From Chromera velia (Eukaryota; Sar; Chromeraceae): a DNA stretch of 60,358 nt. Positions within the stretch are counted from its first letter, which is position 1, and every line of letters starts with the position of its first letter. Shown in pieces: positions 11,891-24,315 of the stretch. The stretch is taken from the NCBI GenBank assembly GCA_018398765.1, contig JAHBMJ010003737.1, positions 27,501 to 87,858 on the forward strand. Direction: 5' to 3'. The translations under genes and the position numbers were made by a program. The notes beneath the pieces are model-generated. The model did not search any database, was not told where the DNA came from, and saw nothing but the letters and a program-made list of their open reading frames with translations.

Positions 11891-14800
11891 GAGGGAGAGA
11901 GTTCTCGACGTCCGAACGACACGGACGCACGCAATCCTCAAAACAAACAAAGAAACCAAGTCCCTCGAGAACTCACCCAGGAGCTCATGGACTAAGTGCT
12001 TCACGTTCTCAGCAAACTGCATGTAGAGAAGAGAACAGGAAGTTCATAAATACATGCACTGATGCATGTATCAACTGACGGACAAGGACAAAAGGCAGAA
12101 AGTGAACAAGGAAAAGCCGAGCGGATGGTTACACACACAGGCATCAGTTGCGACCGGTTGTCTGGAGAAGAAGGCTGTTCTCTGGGCTGAAGAAATGATG
12201 AACTGCAGAGGCAGCTTGGATGGATAAAAGAGAAGCAAACATCGAGAGCAAGATTCCATTCAGCTGAAATAAAAGAGAAAGAAACAACGAGAGCAAGATT
12301 CCATTCAGCTGAAATAAAATAGGAGCACACAACGAGAGCAAGATTCCATTCAGCCGATAGCCTACCTCTTCAGCCCCCAGAGCTGGGACGGGAGGAGGGT
12401 TCTCCCCTGAGGGACTTGTAGCGATAGAAGGGTCCTCTTCCACTTCCCCCCCCACATCGAGGGTCTCCTCACCATGAACCCCTCGGCCTTCCCACCCCCC
12501 CCCAGCCTCTTGTCCATTCACACCATCTCCTTCCTCCTCCTGGTCAGGATCGGGGTCTCCGATTTCATCTCCCGAGTCCTCCGTGTCACCTCCGCCTGTC
12601 TTGGCGCTCCGTATTGATGACGAGTCTGAGAGGTTGCCGTCCTCTCCTTCTCCTTCCACCTCCACTCCCTCTCTGTCCTCCCCTCTGTCGTCCTCACCCG
12701 CAGCAGCTGTAACACCTGCAGAGAGAGAAAGCAGAAAGAATATGGAGAGGCGAGAGAGAAAATAAGTATGTCGTGCACCCACAGAGCAGAGAAACGTCAA
12801 TCCCCCCTCGTCCGGACAGAACCTTGCGTGACACCCCATTGAAGCTCTTTCTTTTCGCTTGACAAAAAACTCGGAGGATGGAGTCGACGTGTTTGCCTTT
12901 TCCTGCTGCCCTTTTCCATTCCGATAGACTGAACTGCAGGAGCACCCTACTCCGCTCTCTCCGGACGTGCCCCCTAATTGTCCGTGTAGGAGACAGAGAG
13001 AAAGAGAGACAAACAGGGCAATTGGGGAGCGAGAAAGGAAGAAAAAGCGAGTAGACGGAAAGAATAAATGAAAGGACTCACCCGTCCCCTGCTCTTGCGC
13101 CTTTGTGGTTGTGTTGACCCCCGTCTCCGGATCTTTGTCGGGAGAGGAGGGACGAGGAGGGGATTCAGAGACGGCACCCTCCCCTGTCCCTTCTGCAGCA
13201 GCAGCACCCGTCTCTTCCCCTTGCTCCGCCTGCACCGTCTCGTTTCCATCTCCTGCAGAGACATTACCCTCTTTTGGCGGCTGTACAGGAGACGGGGACG
13301 GAGACGGAGAGGGCGGCCGAGATGACCGGGGTTGTGAGAGAGTCGTGCGTGGTCGTGAGTGCACATTGGGGGAATTTGCGTTTTCCTCTCCTTCTTTTCC
13401 TTCTCTTTCCCCTCTTTCAGGAGGCATACAGAAGATAGGGGGGGGCTCCAATTCTGCGCGTCTGATGTCCTGAACCAGTCGAGGAAAGAGGTTCAGCGTC
13501 TCCACAGGGAACGCCCCGGAGTCCGCCTCCCTCTCCATCAACAACAAACGGCACAAAACGTCTGCAAGAAAGAAGAAAGGAAAGGGAGGTTTCGATGAAG
13601 AAAGGGATCGAATCAGCTGCTGAAATGATGAATGAGCCTCCCTCCCTCCCGGCTGTTCTGTTCACACAAGAAGTCCGAGGAGGTCTTCCCCCCTCGATCC
13701 TTCCTTCCTCTCTTTTCCCTCCCTTCCTCTCTGAAAGAAAGCGGAGCGAAAGTGGCATGAAAAAAAAAGTGCCGCAGAAGGACTGAGGGAAAGATCTCAG
13801 AATCGGATGGAAAATAAAGACAGCCAATCTCTCTCGCAGGACTACATACAAGCCAAAAGAGCACCCTTTTTGAGTAATGAAAAAAACAACGACGCAAACG
13901 AACCCCCCAAAAGTGAAAGCGTGAAAAGAAGATTATGATGCACACATTCACACCCGTACGTCCGTGTTCACGTACCTGTAATGGACTTGCTGTAGAAGTG
14001 CTGCACAAATCTGTCCAACGACCTTCCCGTGCCCTCGTCTTTTGTCCTGAAGTACTCAACCACCTGTGACAGAACAGAAAAGAAGAAAAGAGAGAAGACG
14101 AGGAGGAAAAGAAGAAAATCAACTCGCTTTGCGACTCATGAAAAGAACAGAACTGCCCTCCCCGACACAAAACAAAAGATCTGGATGGAAGGAAGGAAAG
14201 CTGCGTCACAGCGAATGAAAACACGGAAGGAACAGACGAATGAGAGAGTCGACGCACACCCTTCCTCCCTCCCTCCCTCCCTCGCTCCCTGGATCCCTCC
14301 TCGTTGACTGACCGCCTGAGGTTCTCGTTGTATTAGACATGTGCAGACTCTACAGAAGTACCCAGACAAAACAGGGTTCAGCTGCAACGAGAAGGAAGGA
14401 ACAGTAGAGAGGAGAGAAGGGCATGATTGAGATACAATGAACGATGGCATGCATCTCAAAGAAAAAGGGGGGAGGAAAAAGAAAAAAAAAAAGAAACGAA
14501 AAGAAACAAAAGGAAGGGAGAAAGTTTCAGCGAGAGAGAGACAACGGACATCTCGAGCGGAACAGATGAAAGAAGCGACAGGTCTGCACAGAAGCCTGTT
14601 GTGTCAAAACGAGTGTGCCTCTTTCTCTCTCCCGCTGTGCATGTGCATGGAGACCCCGCACGTCTTCTGCCGGTCCTTCTGTCTGGTTTTGTCCCTGGGT
14701 CTGCACCTACATTGATTGCATGGCTTCGCCTGGATACATGCTATCCACATCCCCCCCCCTGTATGAGAAAGAGAGAGAGAGCCCCTTTCTGACCTTCTTG

Positions 14801-16230
14801 GGAGAGTCAAGAAATCCCCAGAGGAAGTCGAGGATGGCCTTGTTGGACTCCAGAAGGAGGGCGCTGCGTTCATGCGTTGGATTTGTTTGGGCAGAAAGGC
14901 AGAAGAGAGAGAACAGGGAGGGGAGGGTCGGTGTGGGGAGGTAGGGAGGGGGCCCGAAACTATTCTGCGGGCAACCGCGGAGGCGGAAAAGAACTGGACA
15001 CATACATTCACGTCGAAGAAAAAACTGAAAAGAGAGCGAACGTGAAGGGGCCCTCAAAAGACTGATCGAAGCATGAGACCCCGAACAACTCAACTCGCAA
15101 TGATTCTCTGAGAGCACCAGTATCCTTCCTTTTTTCAATCAGATCAGAGGGACGTGTTTCTTTCTGGCTCTCATTTTTCAAGCTTGAAGCGCAAGTCTGG
15201 GGAGGAAAGGGATCTCTCTTCCTCTGTTTCCTTGGAAGAACCCGGTACCGAAAGAGGAGGAGGATGTTCTGAGCAGCCGGCATAGAAACGATGCGTGCGG
15301 CCCTTTTAATTTTGCTCTCTCTTTATCTATCTATCTATCTATCTCAATGTTGGCATCCAAAGCACAGGCGAAGGAGCCAACAGACCAAGCCCTCAAATTC
15401 CATTCACGAACGCGATCTGAGTGAGATGATTGAGGTGAGACTGACTCGGTGATAGCGGTGTTTTCGGAGCATAGGAGGTCGGTAGCCACACTTGGAAACC
15501 TGCGGACAGACCACACAGCAAGCACGGAATGATCGTCTCGTCCCTTTGTTTCTTGCAAACCTTGATTCTCCCTCTCTCCCTCTCTCTCTCTTCCAAGTCT
15601 GCGAAGCGAGGTGCTCCCAGATGAACCCACAGATCGATATATACGAGCGAGTCTCTGGAGGGAGGAGCTCTACTGATCCCTTCACGCCAAGGAAAGCCGC
15701 ATGGAACGCCGCGCGCTCAATGTATACGAAGTGATCGAACGTCATCAAGAGTAGAAAGAGAGAGAGCCGAGCCGGGCGCTGAATAAGTGTGATTGGACCA
15801 TTGGGTCTGCATTGAATCGACGGACTGATCCACTGACTGACTGACTTGGTCGCCTTTGCGATGCTTCTTGGCGAAGCGTCCGGCTCGCACTCGGGCTCCG
15901 AAACAACGTACTCGACCAGCTTTCTCAATATCTCGGGGGTGCAGAGGCTGCATAGAGGGGAGAAAGTGGATAGCGGAGTTATCCAAAAGCAGAGAACGAA
16001 AGACAGAAGGCAAGATTGTCAGGAGAGTTTAAGCGAAGGTTGGCTCTCTTTTTTTCCACTTACAATTCTACCAGCCTCTTGTAGTTGGCCTTGACCTCCT
16101 GATGGACGCTGTCGGAGTCCAAAATCTCCTCCAGGTCCAGGCTCTCCTCTTTCATCATTCTCTCCTCAAGAGACGGCCCAGTGCTGGCCACTGCCCCATG
16201 GAAGGTGGCCCAGAACGTTCCCGCCATCAT
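4966..16230 (-). CDS. SAPS-domain protein, PP6/Sit4 phosphatase regulatory subunit
   Basis: SAPS proteins (yeast SAP, animal PPP6R) bind the Sit4/PP6 catalytic subunit and steer it to substrates. Fifteen exons on the minus strand: 16230-16064, 15947-15846, 15499-15446, 14863-14794, 14381-14313, 14063-13976, 13561-13082, 12715-12366, 12016-11977, 11549-11449, 11170-10031, 9658-9561, 9259-8524, 8194-8117, 7812-4966. They sum to 6420 nt (2139 aa) with the frame kept at every junction. Family signatures in order: MAGTFW at the N-terminus; FPSVATDLLCSEN; LNPVLSGYFCRVC (residues 132-144); CFEKSWNTLLHN (W911); GYMAHV (1142). The order and the Trp-Asn-Leu-His block match the SAPS fold. Long Ser/Glu/Gly-rich insertions sit in exons 7, 8, 11 and 13, and residues 1192-2139 are a Pro/Ser-rich, apparently disordered tail in one exon. 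Animal homologues are about 800-950 aa. The start was chosen by the family's Met-Phe-Trp-like N-terminus. The donor of exon 11 (GTCCGT) is the weakest junction. Confidence 0.9.
8041..8072. repeat. (TTTC)n microsatellite in SAPS intron 14
   Basis: About eight TTTC units lie within the intron between SAPS exons 14 and 15. Confidence 0.9.
8335..8372. repeat. (CAGT)n microsatellite in SAPS intron 13
   Basis: Tetranucleotide CAGT repeats with one interruption. The unit is the same word as the GTCAGT donor used by exon 13 about 150 bases away. Confidence 0.9.
11625..11655. repeat. (GA)n microsatellite in SAPS intron 9
   Basis: A near-perfect GA run in the intron between SAPS exons 9 and 10. Confidence 0.9.
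11858..11889. repeat. (CA)n microsatellite in SAPS intron 9
   Basis: A perfect CA run in the same intron as the GA tract. Confidence 0.9.
12243..12357 (-). repeat. 45-bp tandem repeat at the start of SAPS intron 8
   Basis: Two full copies and one partial copy of a 45-bp unit begin at 12243, 12288 and 12333. The array lies directly after the exon-8 donor on the minus strand. Because 45 is a multiple of three and the exon-8 frame stays open, read-through would add a hydrophobic 15-residue repeat with the core LNGILLSL. Confidence 0.9.
15323..15344. repeat. (TATC)n microsatellite in SAPS intron 3
   Basis: Short run of TATC units between exons 3 and 4 of the SAPS gene. Confidence 0.85.
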
Positions 16231-17218
16231 CGCTCTCGTCCAGCTCCCTTGGTGGCTGAGTCAATACAGCTCTTAGACCACAGCTTAAGAGACGCAAGAA
16301 CCTTCAAGAATTCCTTCCTAGGAAGGAGGAATAGGCCACCGAAGCGGCTCAGATTGATCGTCTTCAAAGCAACACCAATCAAGCTCGATCAGACTGAATG
16401 GAAGCTACGCAGGTTGGAGAAAAGAAACTGTTTGAAGTGCCTGCTGGAAGCATGGCTCCAAACAAAATTAGATGGTTGGCGTAGAGATGGAAAGCTTGGT
16501 AGTGCTGTAGCCAGCGAACTAAAAGTAATGAGAAAGGAGGGACTCTGCTAGAACTTCTTGTCAGGAGATGTCCCAGATGACCTGTGCTTCCGGCCTCATG
16601 CAGATCTCATGCGCAGTTGAGTGACTTGAGTTGGACGTCGGTTTTTGAGTGGCCGAAAAACATGCACGCAGTGCATGCGCCGCGGGGCCGCGCGCGCCGC
16701 GCGGGCCGCATTCGACGTACATGCATGGGGTCCGACCAATCATTCATGCAGTCTGGATACAAAAGTGTCACTTCAAATGTGTCAGGTGTTGTTTTCTGAT
16801 GAGAGCTGTTGCCTTGTTTTGAGCGACACATCGTTTGAACGCGAGGCCCAGACAGGTCGAAGGATGCACGTGAGTGCAAAAGGCGACACACAAGGAATGA
16901 CAAATTGCACCGGACTCTGTTCAAGTTGGCCTCGAATATCTGGATGAAAGACACCGCCATCTTACGTCTCCTTTGTCGTTTTGATCTTCTCCCCTGAGGT
17001 TCTTGTTTGAACACTGATTAGAAGCGTGTGTGGCTTCTCTCAGCGGCGCAGGGAATCGAAAGGAAGGCCATTGTAGTAGCAACTAACGAACCGAATTCGG
17101 CCAAAGCTTCCACTGACTTAGAAGGAATTCCTGTTGGGGTCCACACTGCGTCTTCTTCAGAGACCTCTTTCTCTTTTGTTTGATCGTTGCCGGGTGAAGA
17201 GAAGAAATCCAGATCGAA
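16231..17218. promoter_or_regulatory. Divergent intergenic region, SAPS and ABHD17-like genes
   Basis: About 990 bases separate the two head-to-head start codons, so both promoters must lie here or overlap the first exons. A very GC-rich, partly palindromic patch lies at about 16676-16712 (runs of CGCG and GGCC), followed by ATGCATG. No TATA box is obvious. Confidence 0.4.
16250..16551 (+). pseudogene. Orphan plus-strand coding-like stretch
   Basis: About 100 codons with balanced composition end at a stop at 16551. The peptide is basic and Leu-rich (IKLDQTEWKLRRLEK, CLLEAWLQTKLDGWRRDG). It lies just upstream of the SAPS start on the opposite strand, with no clear partner exon. It could be a transposon remnant or an exon of an undetected gene. 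Function unknown. Confidence 0.3.
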
Positions 17219-19659
17219 ATGAGCGATCCGGAGGGACTCATTTGCTGCTTCAGTTGCCTTTCAGTCTTCCCATGTAAGTCCGTCCTTCCATCTTTCTTTC
17301 AGCGTCTTTCGATGTAAACGCATCTTCGGAGCTCCACACACTTCGTAACCGACCAGCAGCCCTTATCCACAGATCCACGCAGTACTACAAACTAATGACT
17401 TCCTTCTCTCCTTCTTCCTTTCTCGCGCTGTACCTGCAGGCATTCGGAATGCGCTGGTCCGCAAGATCGCCTTCCGGCCCCCTGCCAAGTCTGGGTACTC
17501 GGTCTCTCAAGATGGACAGTTCAGACACCTGAACTCGTACGGAACCTACACGGCCCCTTCCCCCGTTCCTGGATGTCCGTCGGCCTGGTTGTTGCTGTCA
17601 GCTCGTTAGACATCAAAGAGCGTGACGGTGGCTTGTTCCCTCCCCTCTTTTCTTCTGCCCAGTTGGTTCAACAATCTTTCATCCGACAGTGAGTCCCTCG
17701 CTGTCTGGTCTAATAGGAAGAAGTGCCGGGCCTGCTCCTACTGTTGCCATTGGTTTATTCTTTCGCTTCTTTGCTGGCTGTGCCTTGGTCCTTCCTGACA
17801 TTTCATTTCCTTTAAATTCTTTTCTCTTAATTCTCCTGTGTTCCCTGCATGTCTGCAGTGTCGTGGGAGTTGATCGAGCTGGAAGACGGCTGGGGACAGA
17901 CGATCAACGCGCTGTACATTCAGAACGCGAGCAATGTGACGGGGTCGGTCAGTCATGGAGAGTGAGTGCATGAGGTCCAAAGGAGGGATGGAAAGAAGGA
18001 AAGGAAACACGATCGACAGAAAGGGAAGGAGGGAGGAAGGGGACGCTTTCTTCTATGTACTGAAGCAGGACGAGGAAGAAAACAGGAACGTTAAATCAAC
18101 GTCACGAACACAACAGAACAGAAGTGGTAACATACGAGCACAACAAAACAAACGATTCCAGGCGGACGAATAGGTAATGTTCCTCCGTACTTTGGTAGCG
18201 TAGCCGGGAGAGAACAGGAAGAGGAAGATCAGGGAGGAAGAAAAGAAGGGAAAGTCTCACGGTCACCTATGTTCGGTTGTGTTCCATTTGCTGTTTTTCT
18301 TTTGATGGGTTCAATTCAACCTTTTGAAATGATTGCAGGATGACGGTCATGCACTTCCACGGCAACTCAACGTCAGTCTCCCGTCTTCTTTTTGAACTTG
18401 AGGGGCAAGACGGGACAGAACAGGACACCTACAGAGAGAGCGGATGATGAATGGATTTGGCAGCCGTGTGTCTCCCTCGCTATGCGTGATATCATGCCGT
18501 ATTTGGTTGGCGTATCCTTCTCTCAGCATGCAGCAAAGATTGTGTTTGTTTCTGTATCTACCCTGTTCTTTCCTCCCGATTTGACCTGCCTGCACGTGTT
18601 GACGTCGTGCCGCCTGAGTGTGGGGGGAAGCACTGGATGGGGTTCCCTTATTTTGTCGCCTCTCGGCAACCTTTGTGTTCTCCTTGAAGATTCCCTTTCT
18701 CCCCTCTTCCTGCCTGCCTTCATGTCCTTCACCGGTTTCATATTTTCTTCTTTGTTCTTCCTTTTCTCCTTCCACCATTCCTTCATTGATGGATCCTTGT
18801 CTTGTCTCGGTGTATGTATCTGCATGTTTGCTTTCAGGGACATCGGGTACAGCTTTGCGCAGATGAGGGCGTACGCACAAGAGATTGGGTGCAACGTGAT
18901 TCAGCTGGAGTATCCTGGTTGGTCGGTCGGTCGGTCGGTCGGTTTGGTCCGAGACCGAAGTTTTGAAGAGTGGGGAGTGATGCCAAGAGAGACTTCACGC
19001 AAGGGAGGGGGAGAGCTTGTCAATCTATCTGAAAGAGCAGTGAGTGACATCTGAAGGGCTTTTGTTTCTTCTTCAAAGAGAACGCCGATCGATCGATCGA
19101 TCGACTTCCTCCTCCCTCCACGTCTGTGTCTGTCTTGTTCTTTTTTCCTTGTGAGTGATTCAAATCGAATCGAATATGCAGGGTATGGAATGTGCAACGG
19201 TACGCCTGGTGAGGGTTCGATCACGAAGGCAGCCAGGAGCCTCTACGACTACCTTGTGCAGACCTGCCGCATTCCCTCTGGAAGGATTGTCCTGCACGGA
19301 GTCTCCATCGGTAGGGCCAGCAGCAGGCATCAGAAAGGAGGGAAGGAAGGATCATATTTCTCTCTGCGTGTTTGCGTTCATGTCCAAGGAGTTGCGTGGA
19401 GAGTAGTCTCTCTCTTTGAAGGGATTTCAATTAATGAAAAGGACATCGAAGTGTGAGGAGACACATGGTTCTGGCGTTATCTCCGTGTTTCTCTCGGCCC
19501 TATTGAAGCTTTCTATACCTCTACTTTTGTTTTTTTTTGCCTGTCTCCCTGTCTGATTCTGAGCTCAGTCATGCATGCATGCAGGATCCGTCTGTGCCTG
19601 TGACCTGGCGTCTCGGGTCCCTGTCGCAGGTCTGCATGTCTCTTCCCTCCTATTCCCTC

Positions 19660-19732
<73 letters not shown>

Positions 19733-20531
19733 CACAGAGGCTGACCGTCTCCTTCTCTTAGGCAGGCCAGGTCGAGGCAGACACTCTTTCCCTTTCGCTG
19801 CCAGTCTTCTTTGGGATATGCACTCATGCAGGGATCTTGCCTCTGTTTCTCCCTGGGCGGTTGCACTGCGTCAGGCTGGTTCTCTCTCGACTGTGCATGG
19901 GACTGAGTGAAGGTCTCCTCTCGAGGCCATTAATTTTCTTTTCTCCTTGCCTTGATTCCTTTGTGAGGATTCTTTTTTACATTCCTCCCTTCGACCTCCT
20001 TCTCCTCTCTTTTTTTCTGTATTCGGTTGGTTCTAATTGCCGTCTCTCTCTCTCTCTCTCTCTCTGTTGTTTCTGATTGTCGTCTCTCTCTCTCTCTCTC
20101 TCTCTCTTTTCTGGCCATGCACCATGCATCTTTCTCTTCCCCCCCTCACTGCATGCCTTCAGGTGTGATCCTCCAGTCAGGTCTCCGGTCCGGTCTCTCT
20201 CTTGTCAGAAAGGTCAGCACGCTGTATGCAGGGTGTCTGTCCGTCTGTATTTTATTTGCTTTGCGTCTGAGAGCCAGTGAGGCTGCTCAGCCAGCCAGCC
20301 AGCCAGCCAGCCACAGCCGAAAGAAGTCTCTGTCAGGGGCGCCAAAGCGAACAAACATGAAAGGAGACGAGGAGAGAACGAGAGAAGGAAAGAAGAGCGA
20401 AAGGAAGGGAACCAGTGGCGGTAGTTCTTTAGGAGAAAAGCCGAGCACCAGACTGCTGGGAGACGCCACTCTCTTTCCTGTTTGTCGGACATGAACCCCT
20501 ATGAGGACGCCTTGTTGTGTACATATAGGTC

Positions 20532-20574
<43 letters not shown>

Positions 20575-21259
20575 TGTGTGTGCGTGTATTTGATACTGAT
20601 GATTCTGGATGAGAATGAAATCATGAATTGACGGGAGCTCTGTTGCAGGATGCCAACCACGACAGTTGTGCGGACATCTTTCGCAATGCGCATAAGCTTA
20701 GCTCGGTGAGTCGACAGCTCCCCGTTTGGCACCTTTCTTCGGCTTTCTTCCTTGCTAGCTGTATTGCTCGTGCATCCTTTTTCTTTCACTGTTTCTGCAT
20801 ATGTTCCAAAGAAGAAACTGCACGGAGGAGATGAATGAATCTGTCTGTCCTGGCTGAAGAGGGCCGAAGACAAGATTTGTTTTTTTGTCCCCCCCCATTC
20901 TTTTTTTTGGTTGTATGTCTTCTTTCTTCTGGCTTCGTTGCGACTGATATATCTCTCATTGCTGTGATTTCCTTTTTGGTTCGCATAGAATATCTGTCTC
21001 TCCTCGCTCTGTGTTTGTCATCCCCCTCTCCCCCCCCCAGGTGAACTGCCCCGTTTTCGTCATCCACGGGAAACTTGACCAGCAGATCACCGTCAGGCAC
21101 GGCCAGGTGAGCAGAGGGGAGGCGTGGGGAAGGATTAAAGGGAGGGAACGGGCGTGGAAACGGCAGTTTGGGGGTCCTCTTTGCTTACACGGGGGTAAAA
21201 GAGAAAAAAAAAAACTCATGTAGAGGAGAGAGGGAAGGATGACGAACATTTTCAATCGG

Positions 21260-21293
<34 letters not shown>

Positions 21294-21477
21294 CTCTCTG
21301 TCTTTCTCTGCCTGCCTCTCGTTCTTTGTCCTTCTCCTTTTTCACCCCTTTGTTCTCAAAAGAAGGGAGGGAGGGCCAGGGAAGAACAACAAAAAGAGGT
21401 CGAATAGCTCAACATCCCCTCTTCTTTGTAATCTCTTCAGGAGTGAAAGCAGTGAGGTTGTTTTCGTCTGAGGGTTC

Positions 21478-21508
<31 letters not shown>

Positions 21509-22637
21509 TGAATGTGTGTGCAGGGTCTCTACGAAGCCGCCCCCAACAAGTATCCTGCCTGGTCTGTTCTCTTCTTTGTGTGTGCATGGATTACCTTTCC
21601 CTTCTCTCTGTGTGTTGATTTACCAACGAATGACGCCGTCTCCCTCCTGAAAGGCGCAGCTTCAGTCAACGTTCTGTCCAATCAAACAGGGGGTCCATCG
21701 AGGACTTACGCGTCCCTCCCTGTCTTCTTTTCACTCACTCCTCTTTGAGCCTTTCTGCCCTCTCTCTTCCCCTAGCTCCTGCTCTTCCATCCCTTGCAGC
21801 AGTTGGCATGCCGCGTCAAACAGACTTGTCAGCTGTCTGTATCTCTCATATGCGGGAACCTACGGTAGACATGCACACACTCAAGTTCCTACGCAGACAG
21901 ACGCTTCTGTTTCGAGAGAAGTGCACTCGCCAATGCATCTCGATTCTTTTTTTGATGATGAAATAAAAGCGACTCACTGATAGAGAGTGTGGGTGCCTGA
22001 CGCACGCAGGTGGGTGCCCGACGCTGGGCACAACGACATTGAGGTCGGTTGCATGTCTCCCTTCTCTCCTTTCCCCTCACTCTGTCGCTCCCTTGTGTCC
22101 TTTTTCCGCTGACCTGCCGATTTCGGTGCTTGGACGGACACTTGTATGTTCACGTTTATCCAACTCTTTGGTTTCCATATGTCTGAATTACCCAGTTTGC
22201 GGTTTCTTTTTCTTTTTGTCCTTTTTGCGTGGGCGCCGAGAGCCGACCAGCCAGCTGCAAAGATGGGAGGGAAGTTTGATTGATTGAGTGCACGTTGTGT
22301 TGTGTTCATTGCAGATGAAGCACAGGCACATGTTCGCGACGAAGGTGAAGGAATTCCTTGTGTTCGTCGGGGGAGGGGGGGGAGGGGGGTTTGTGGCCTC
22401 CGGCGTGTTCTCCGCTCTCTCGCGTTCAACCCCGGCGGCGTTCTTCGGTGGAGGTGGAGGGCTGAACTACTCACACGCGTCGCTGGGGGGGAACCAGGCA
22501 CTCGCAAAGAGCGCTTACGCACCCCTGGTCCCTTACGGAGGGTGAGTGAGTGAGTCAGGGAGGGAAGAATCCATCTGTGTCTTTTCTGTCCCTTGGTTCT
22601 CTTCTCAAATTGGCGCCCCACAGCGCGCGCGCGCACA

Positions 22638-22679
<42 letters not shown>

Positions 22680-23609
22680 ATCACACGCACACGCATGCAC
22701 TTCTGTCTGAAGGAAAAGGAGCCTAGCACAGGGTCTTACTCTCAGTCTCTGCGTCTGTGTGTTTCTGAGAAAATGTTCCGTCTCTCCTTCTCGTGTTGAT
22801 AGTCCTTTTGTGTGTTTCGAAAGAAGAAAAGAAGAGAACAAAAGGAGAGCATTCACTCTGTTCTTCCGTTTTGTCCCTCTGAACGAAAGACGCAGAAAAA
22901 AGGAGGCGGAAGGAAAGCACGTTACTCATCCCTCTCTTGGCATTCATCATGTCGACTGTCTTTGAGAGTTTGCATCAGTCCTTCAGTCTGCAATCAATAT
23001 ATCAACCATCTGCTTCCGGCACTGCCATGATTCCACATGTAAACAAAAAGGTTCTCTCCCCAATCAATGAGTGCACGAATGAATGAATTAATGACTGCAT
23101 GCATGCAGAGCTCAACAGCCCATGGCCCAGAGCGGTCTCGCCTACTCTCAAGGAGGGGGTCTCTGGGGAGGTCGGCTTTTGTTTTTTCCTGTTCGAGTGA
23201 GTGTCTTTTCTGCTTGTGGATTTTGGCAGAACCTCCCTCCCTCTCTCTCTCACTCTCTCTTTCTCCCTCTCTCTCTCTCTCCCTCCCTCCCTCCCTCCCC
23301 CCCCTTCTTGTCTTCTTGTGGACATTTCTTTCTTTCTTTCTCTCTTTCTTTCGTTTGTTCGTACGTCCACCCAGGCAAACAGTTGTAAAGTTTGACTGCC
23401 TGCATAAGTCGTTCCTTTTCGTTTTTTTGCTTCTGTGGTGCAATGAATGGACCATCAGAGCTTTGCCTTGCCCGGCCCCTTCATTTGCTCTTGCCTTTTT
23501 TTCTGCTTTTTTTTTTCTTTCTTCTGCAGTCAATTCAGCCGAGGCCTTTTCCTGCTTTGAATCGCCTGACCCTGTTCAGTCCTCTTCGATTGATGTGGCG
23601 GTGCGCTAA
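17219..23609 (+). CDS. ABHD17-like alpha/beta-hydrolase (probable protein depalmitoylase)
   Basis: ABHD17 enzymes remove palmitate from membrane-bound proteins by a Ser-His-Asp triad. Sixteen exons: 17219-17273, 17440-17578, 17663-17688, 17859-17943, 18339-18371, 18838-18917, 19182-19310, 19585-19629, 20163-20212, 20649-20705, 21041-21106, 21524-21561, 22010-22043, 22315-22541, 23109-23170, 23530-23609. They sum to 1206 nt (401 aa) and stay in frame. The N-terminus carries clustered cysteines (C9, C10, C13, C19), like the palmitoylated Cys-rich start of ABHD17. The oxyanion-side HGNS motif follows, then LEYPGYGMCNG, the nucleophile elbow GVSIG (S181), the acid loop VIHGKLDQQ (D246) and AGHNDIE (H275). 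All triad residues are present, so the enzyme looks active. A Gly-rich C-terminal extension after KEFLVF is absent from animal ABHD17. Exon 2's donor and the last two junctions are the least certain; an alternative short last exon near 23645 exists. Confidence 0.92.
19662..19737. repeat. (CA)n microsatellite in ABHD17-like intron 8
   Basis: More than 35 CA units between exons 8 and 9. Confidence 0.95.
20043..20107. repeat. Paired (CT)n microsatellites in ABHD17-like intron 8
   Basis: Two CT runs separated by a short spacer; the flanks of both are nearly the same (GTCGTCTC / GCCGTCTC type), so they look like a small duplication. Confidence 0.9.
20533..20585. repeat. (GT)n microsatellite in ABHD17-like intron 9
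   Basis: GT run with a few interruptions, between exons 9 and 10. Confidence 0.95.
21261..21299. repeat. (CT)n microsatellite in ABHD17-like intron 11
   Basis: CT run between exons 11 and 12. Confidence 0.9.
22625..22678. repeat. (CG)n(CA)n microsatellite in ABHD17-like intron 14
   Basis: A compound run: CG units at the left edge, then CA units. Confidence 0.9.
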
Positions 23610-24276
23610 TTTTGGCGTTTGGTTGCGCATATGTTTTTTCGCAGGTTGAGAGGTATCGGTAGATTATCTGTGGCTCAAATGATGCCCTATCGGTTGGGTT
23701 CGTCGGTTGAGAAGAGTCGTTTCTTTGTTTGTTCTTTTGTGGTGGTAAAAGTTTCAAAGTTTTTCTACTTGCAAAGATTGTTGTATCGCTTGTAACACCA
23801 TGACCGGTTGGGGCCCCTGACTCCGAGTCGGGGGAGTTCAAAAAAAGGGTACTAAGTACAGATACTGCATTATTGTTCGGCATAGATTATAAGTGTCGCC
23901 AATTAGTTCTTTTTTATTTTCCTTAGCAAAAGACTACGCAGGCAACAAGTAATTATTTAAAAAATATATAAAATGTAGGACTATTTGCTATAGTCTATTT
24001 GTTGACTTATAGTATAACAATGATGACATATTATAGTTTTTTATATTTACCGCATGATCAACACTAGGCTCTGCACTCTAAACTAGGTTCTACTCATATG
24101 AATGCAAAGGTATCTCTTAGAAATCCTCTCAAAAAGAAATAACCTCTTACACCTCTCTGTCTCACAACAAAAATCTCCTTCCTTCTTACCCTAAAAGATA
24201 ACGACTTTTCCCTGCCTAACCTTAGAAGTATCCATTGGTAGCTAGCTCTCGATATAGATGACAATAGCGCATCATA

Positions 24277-24315
<39 letters not shown>

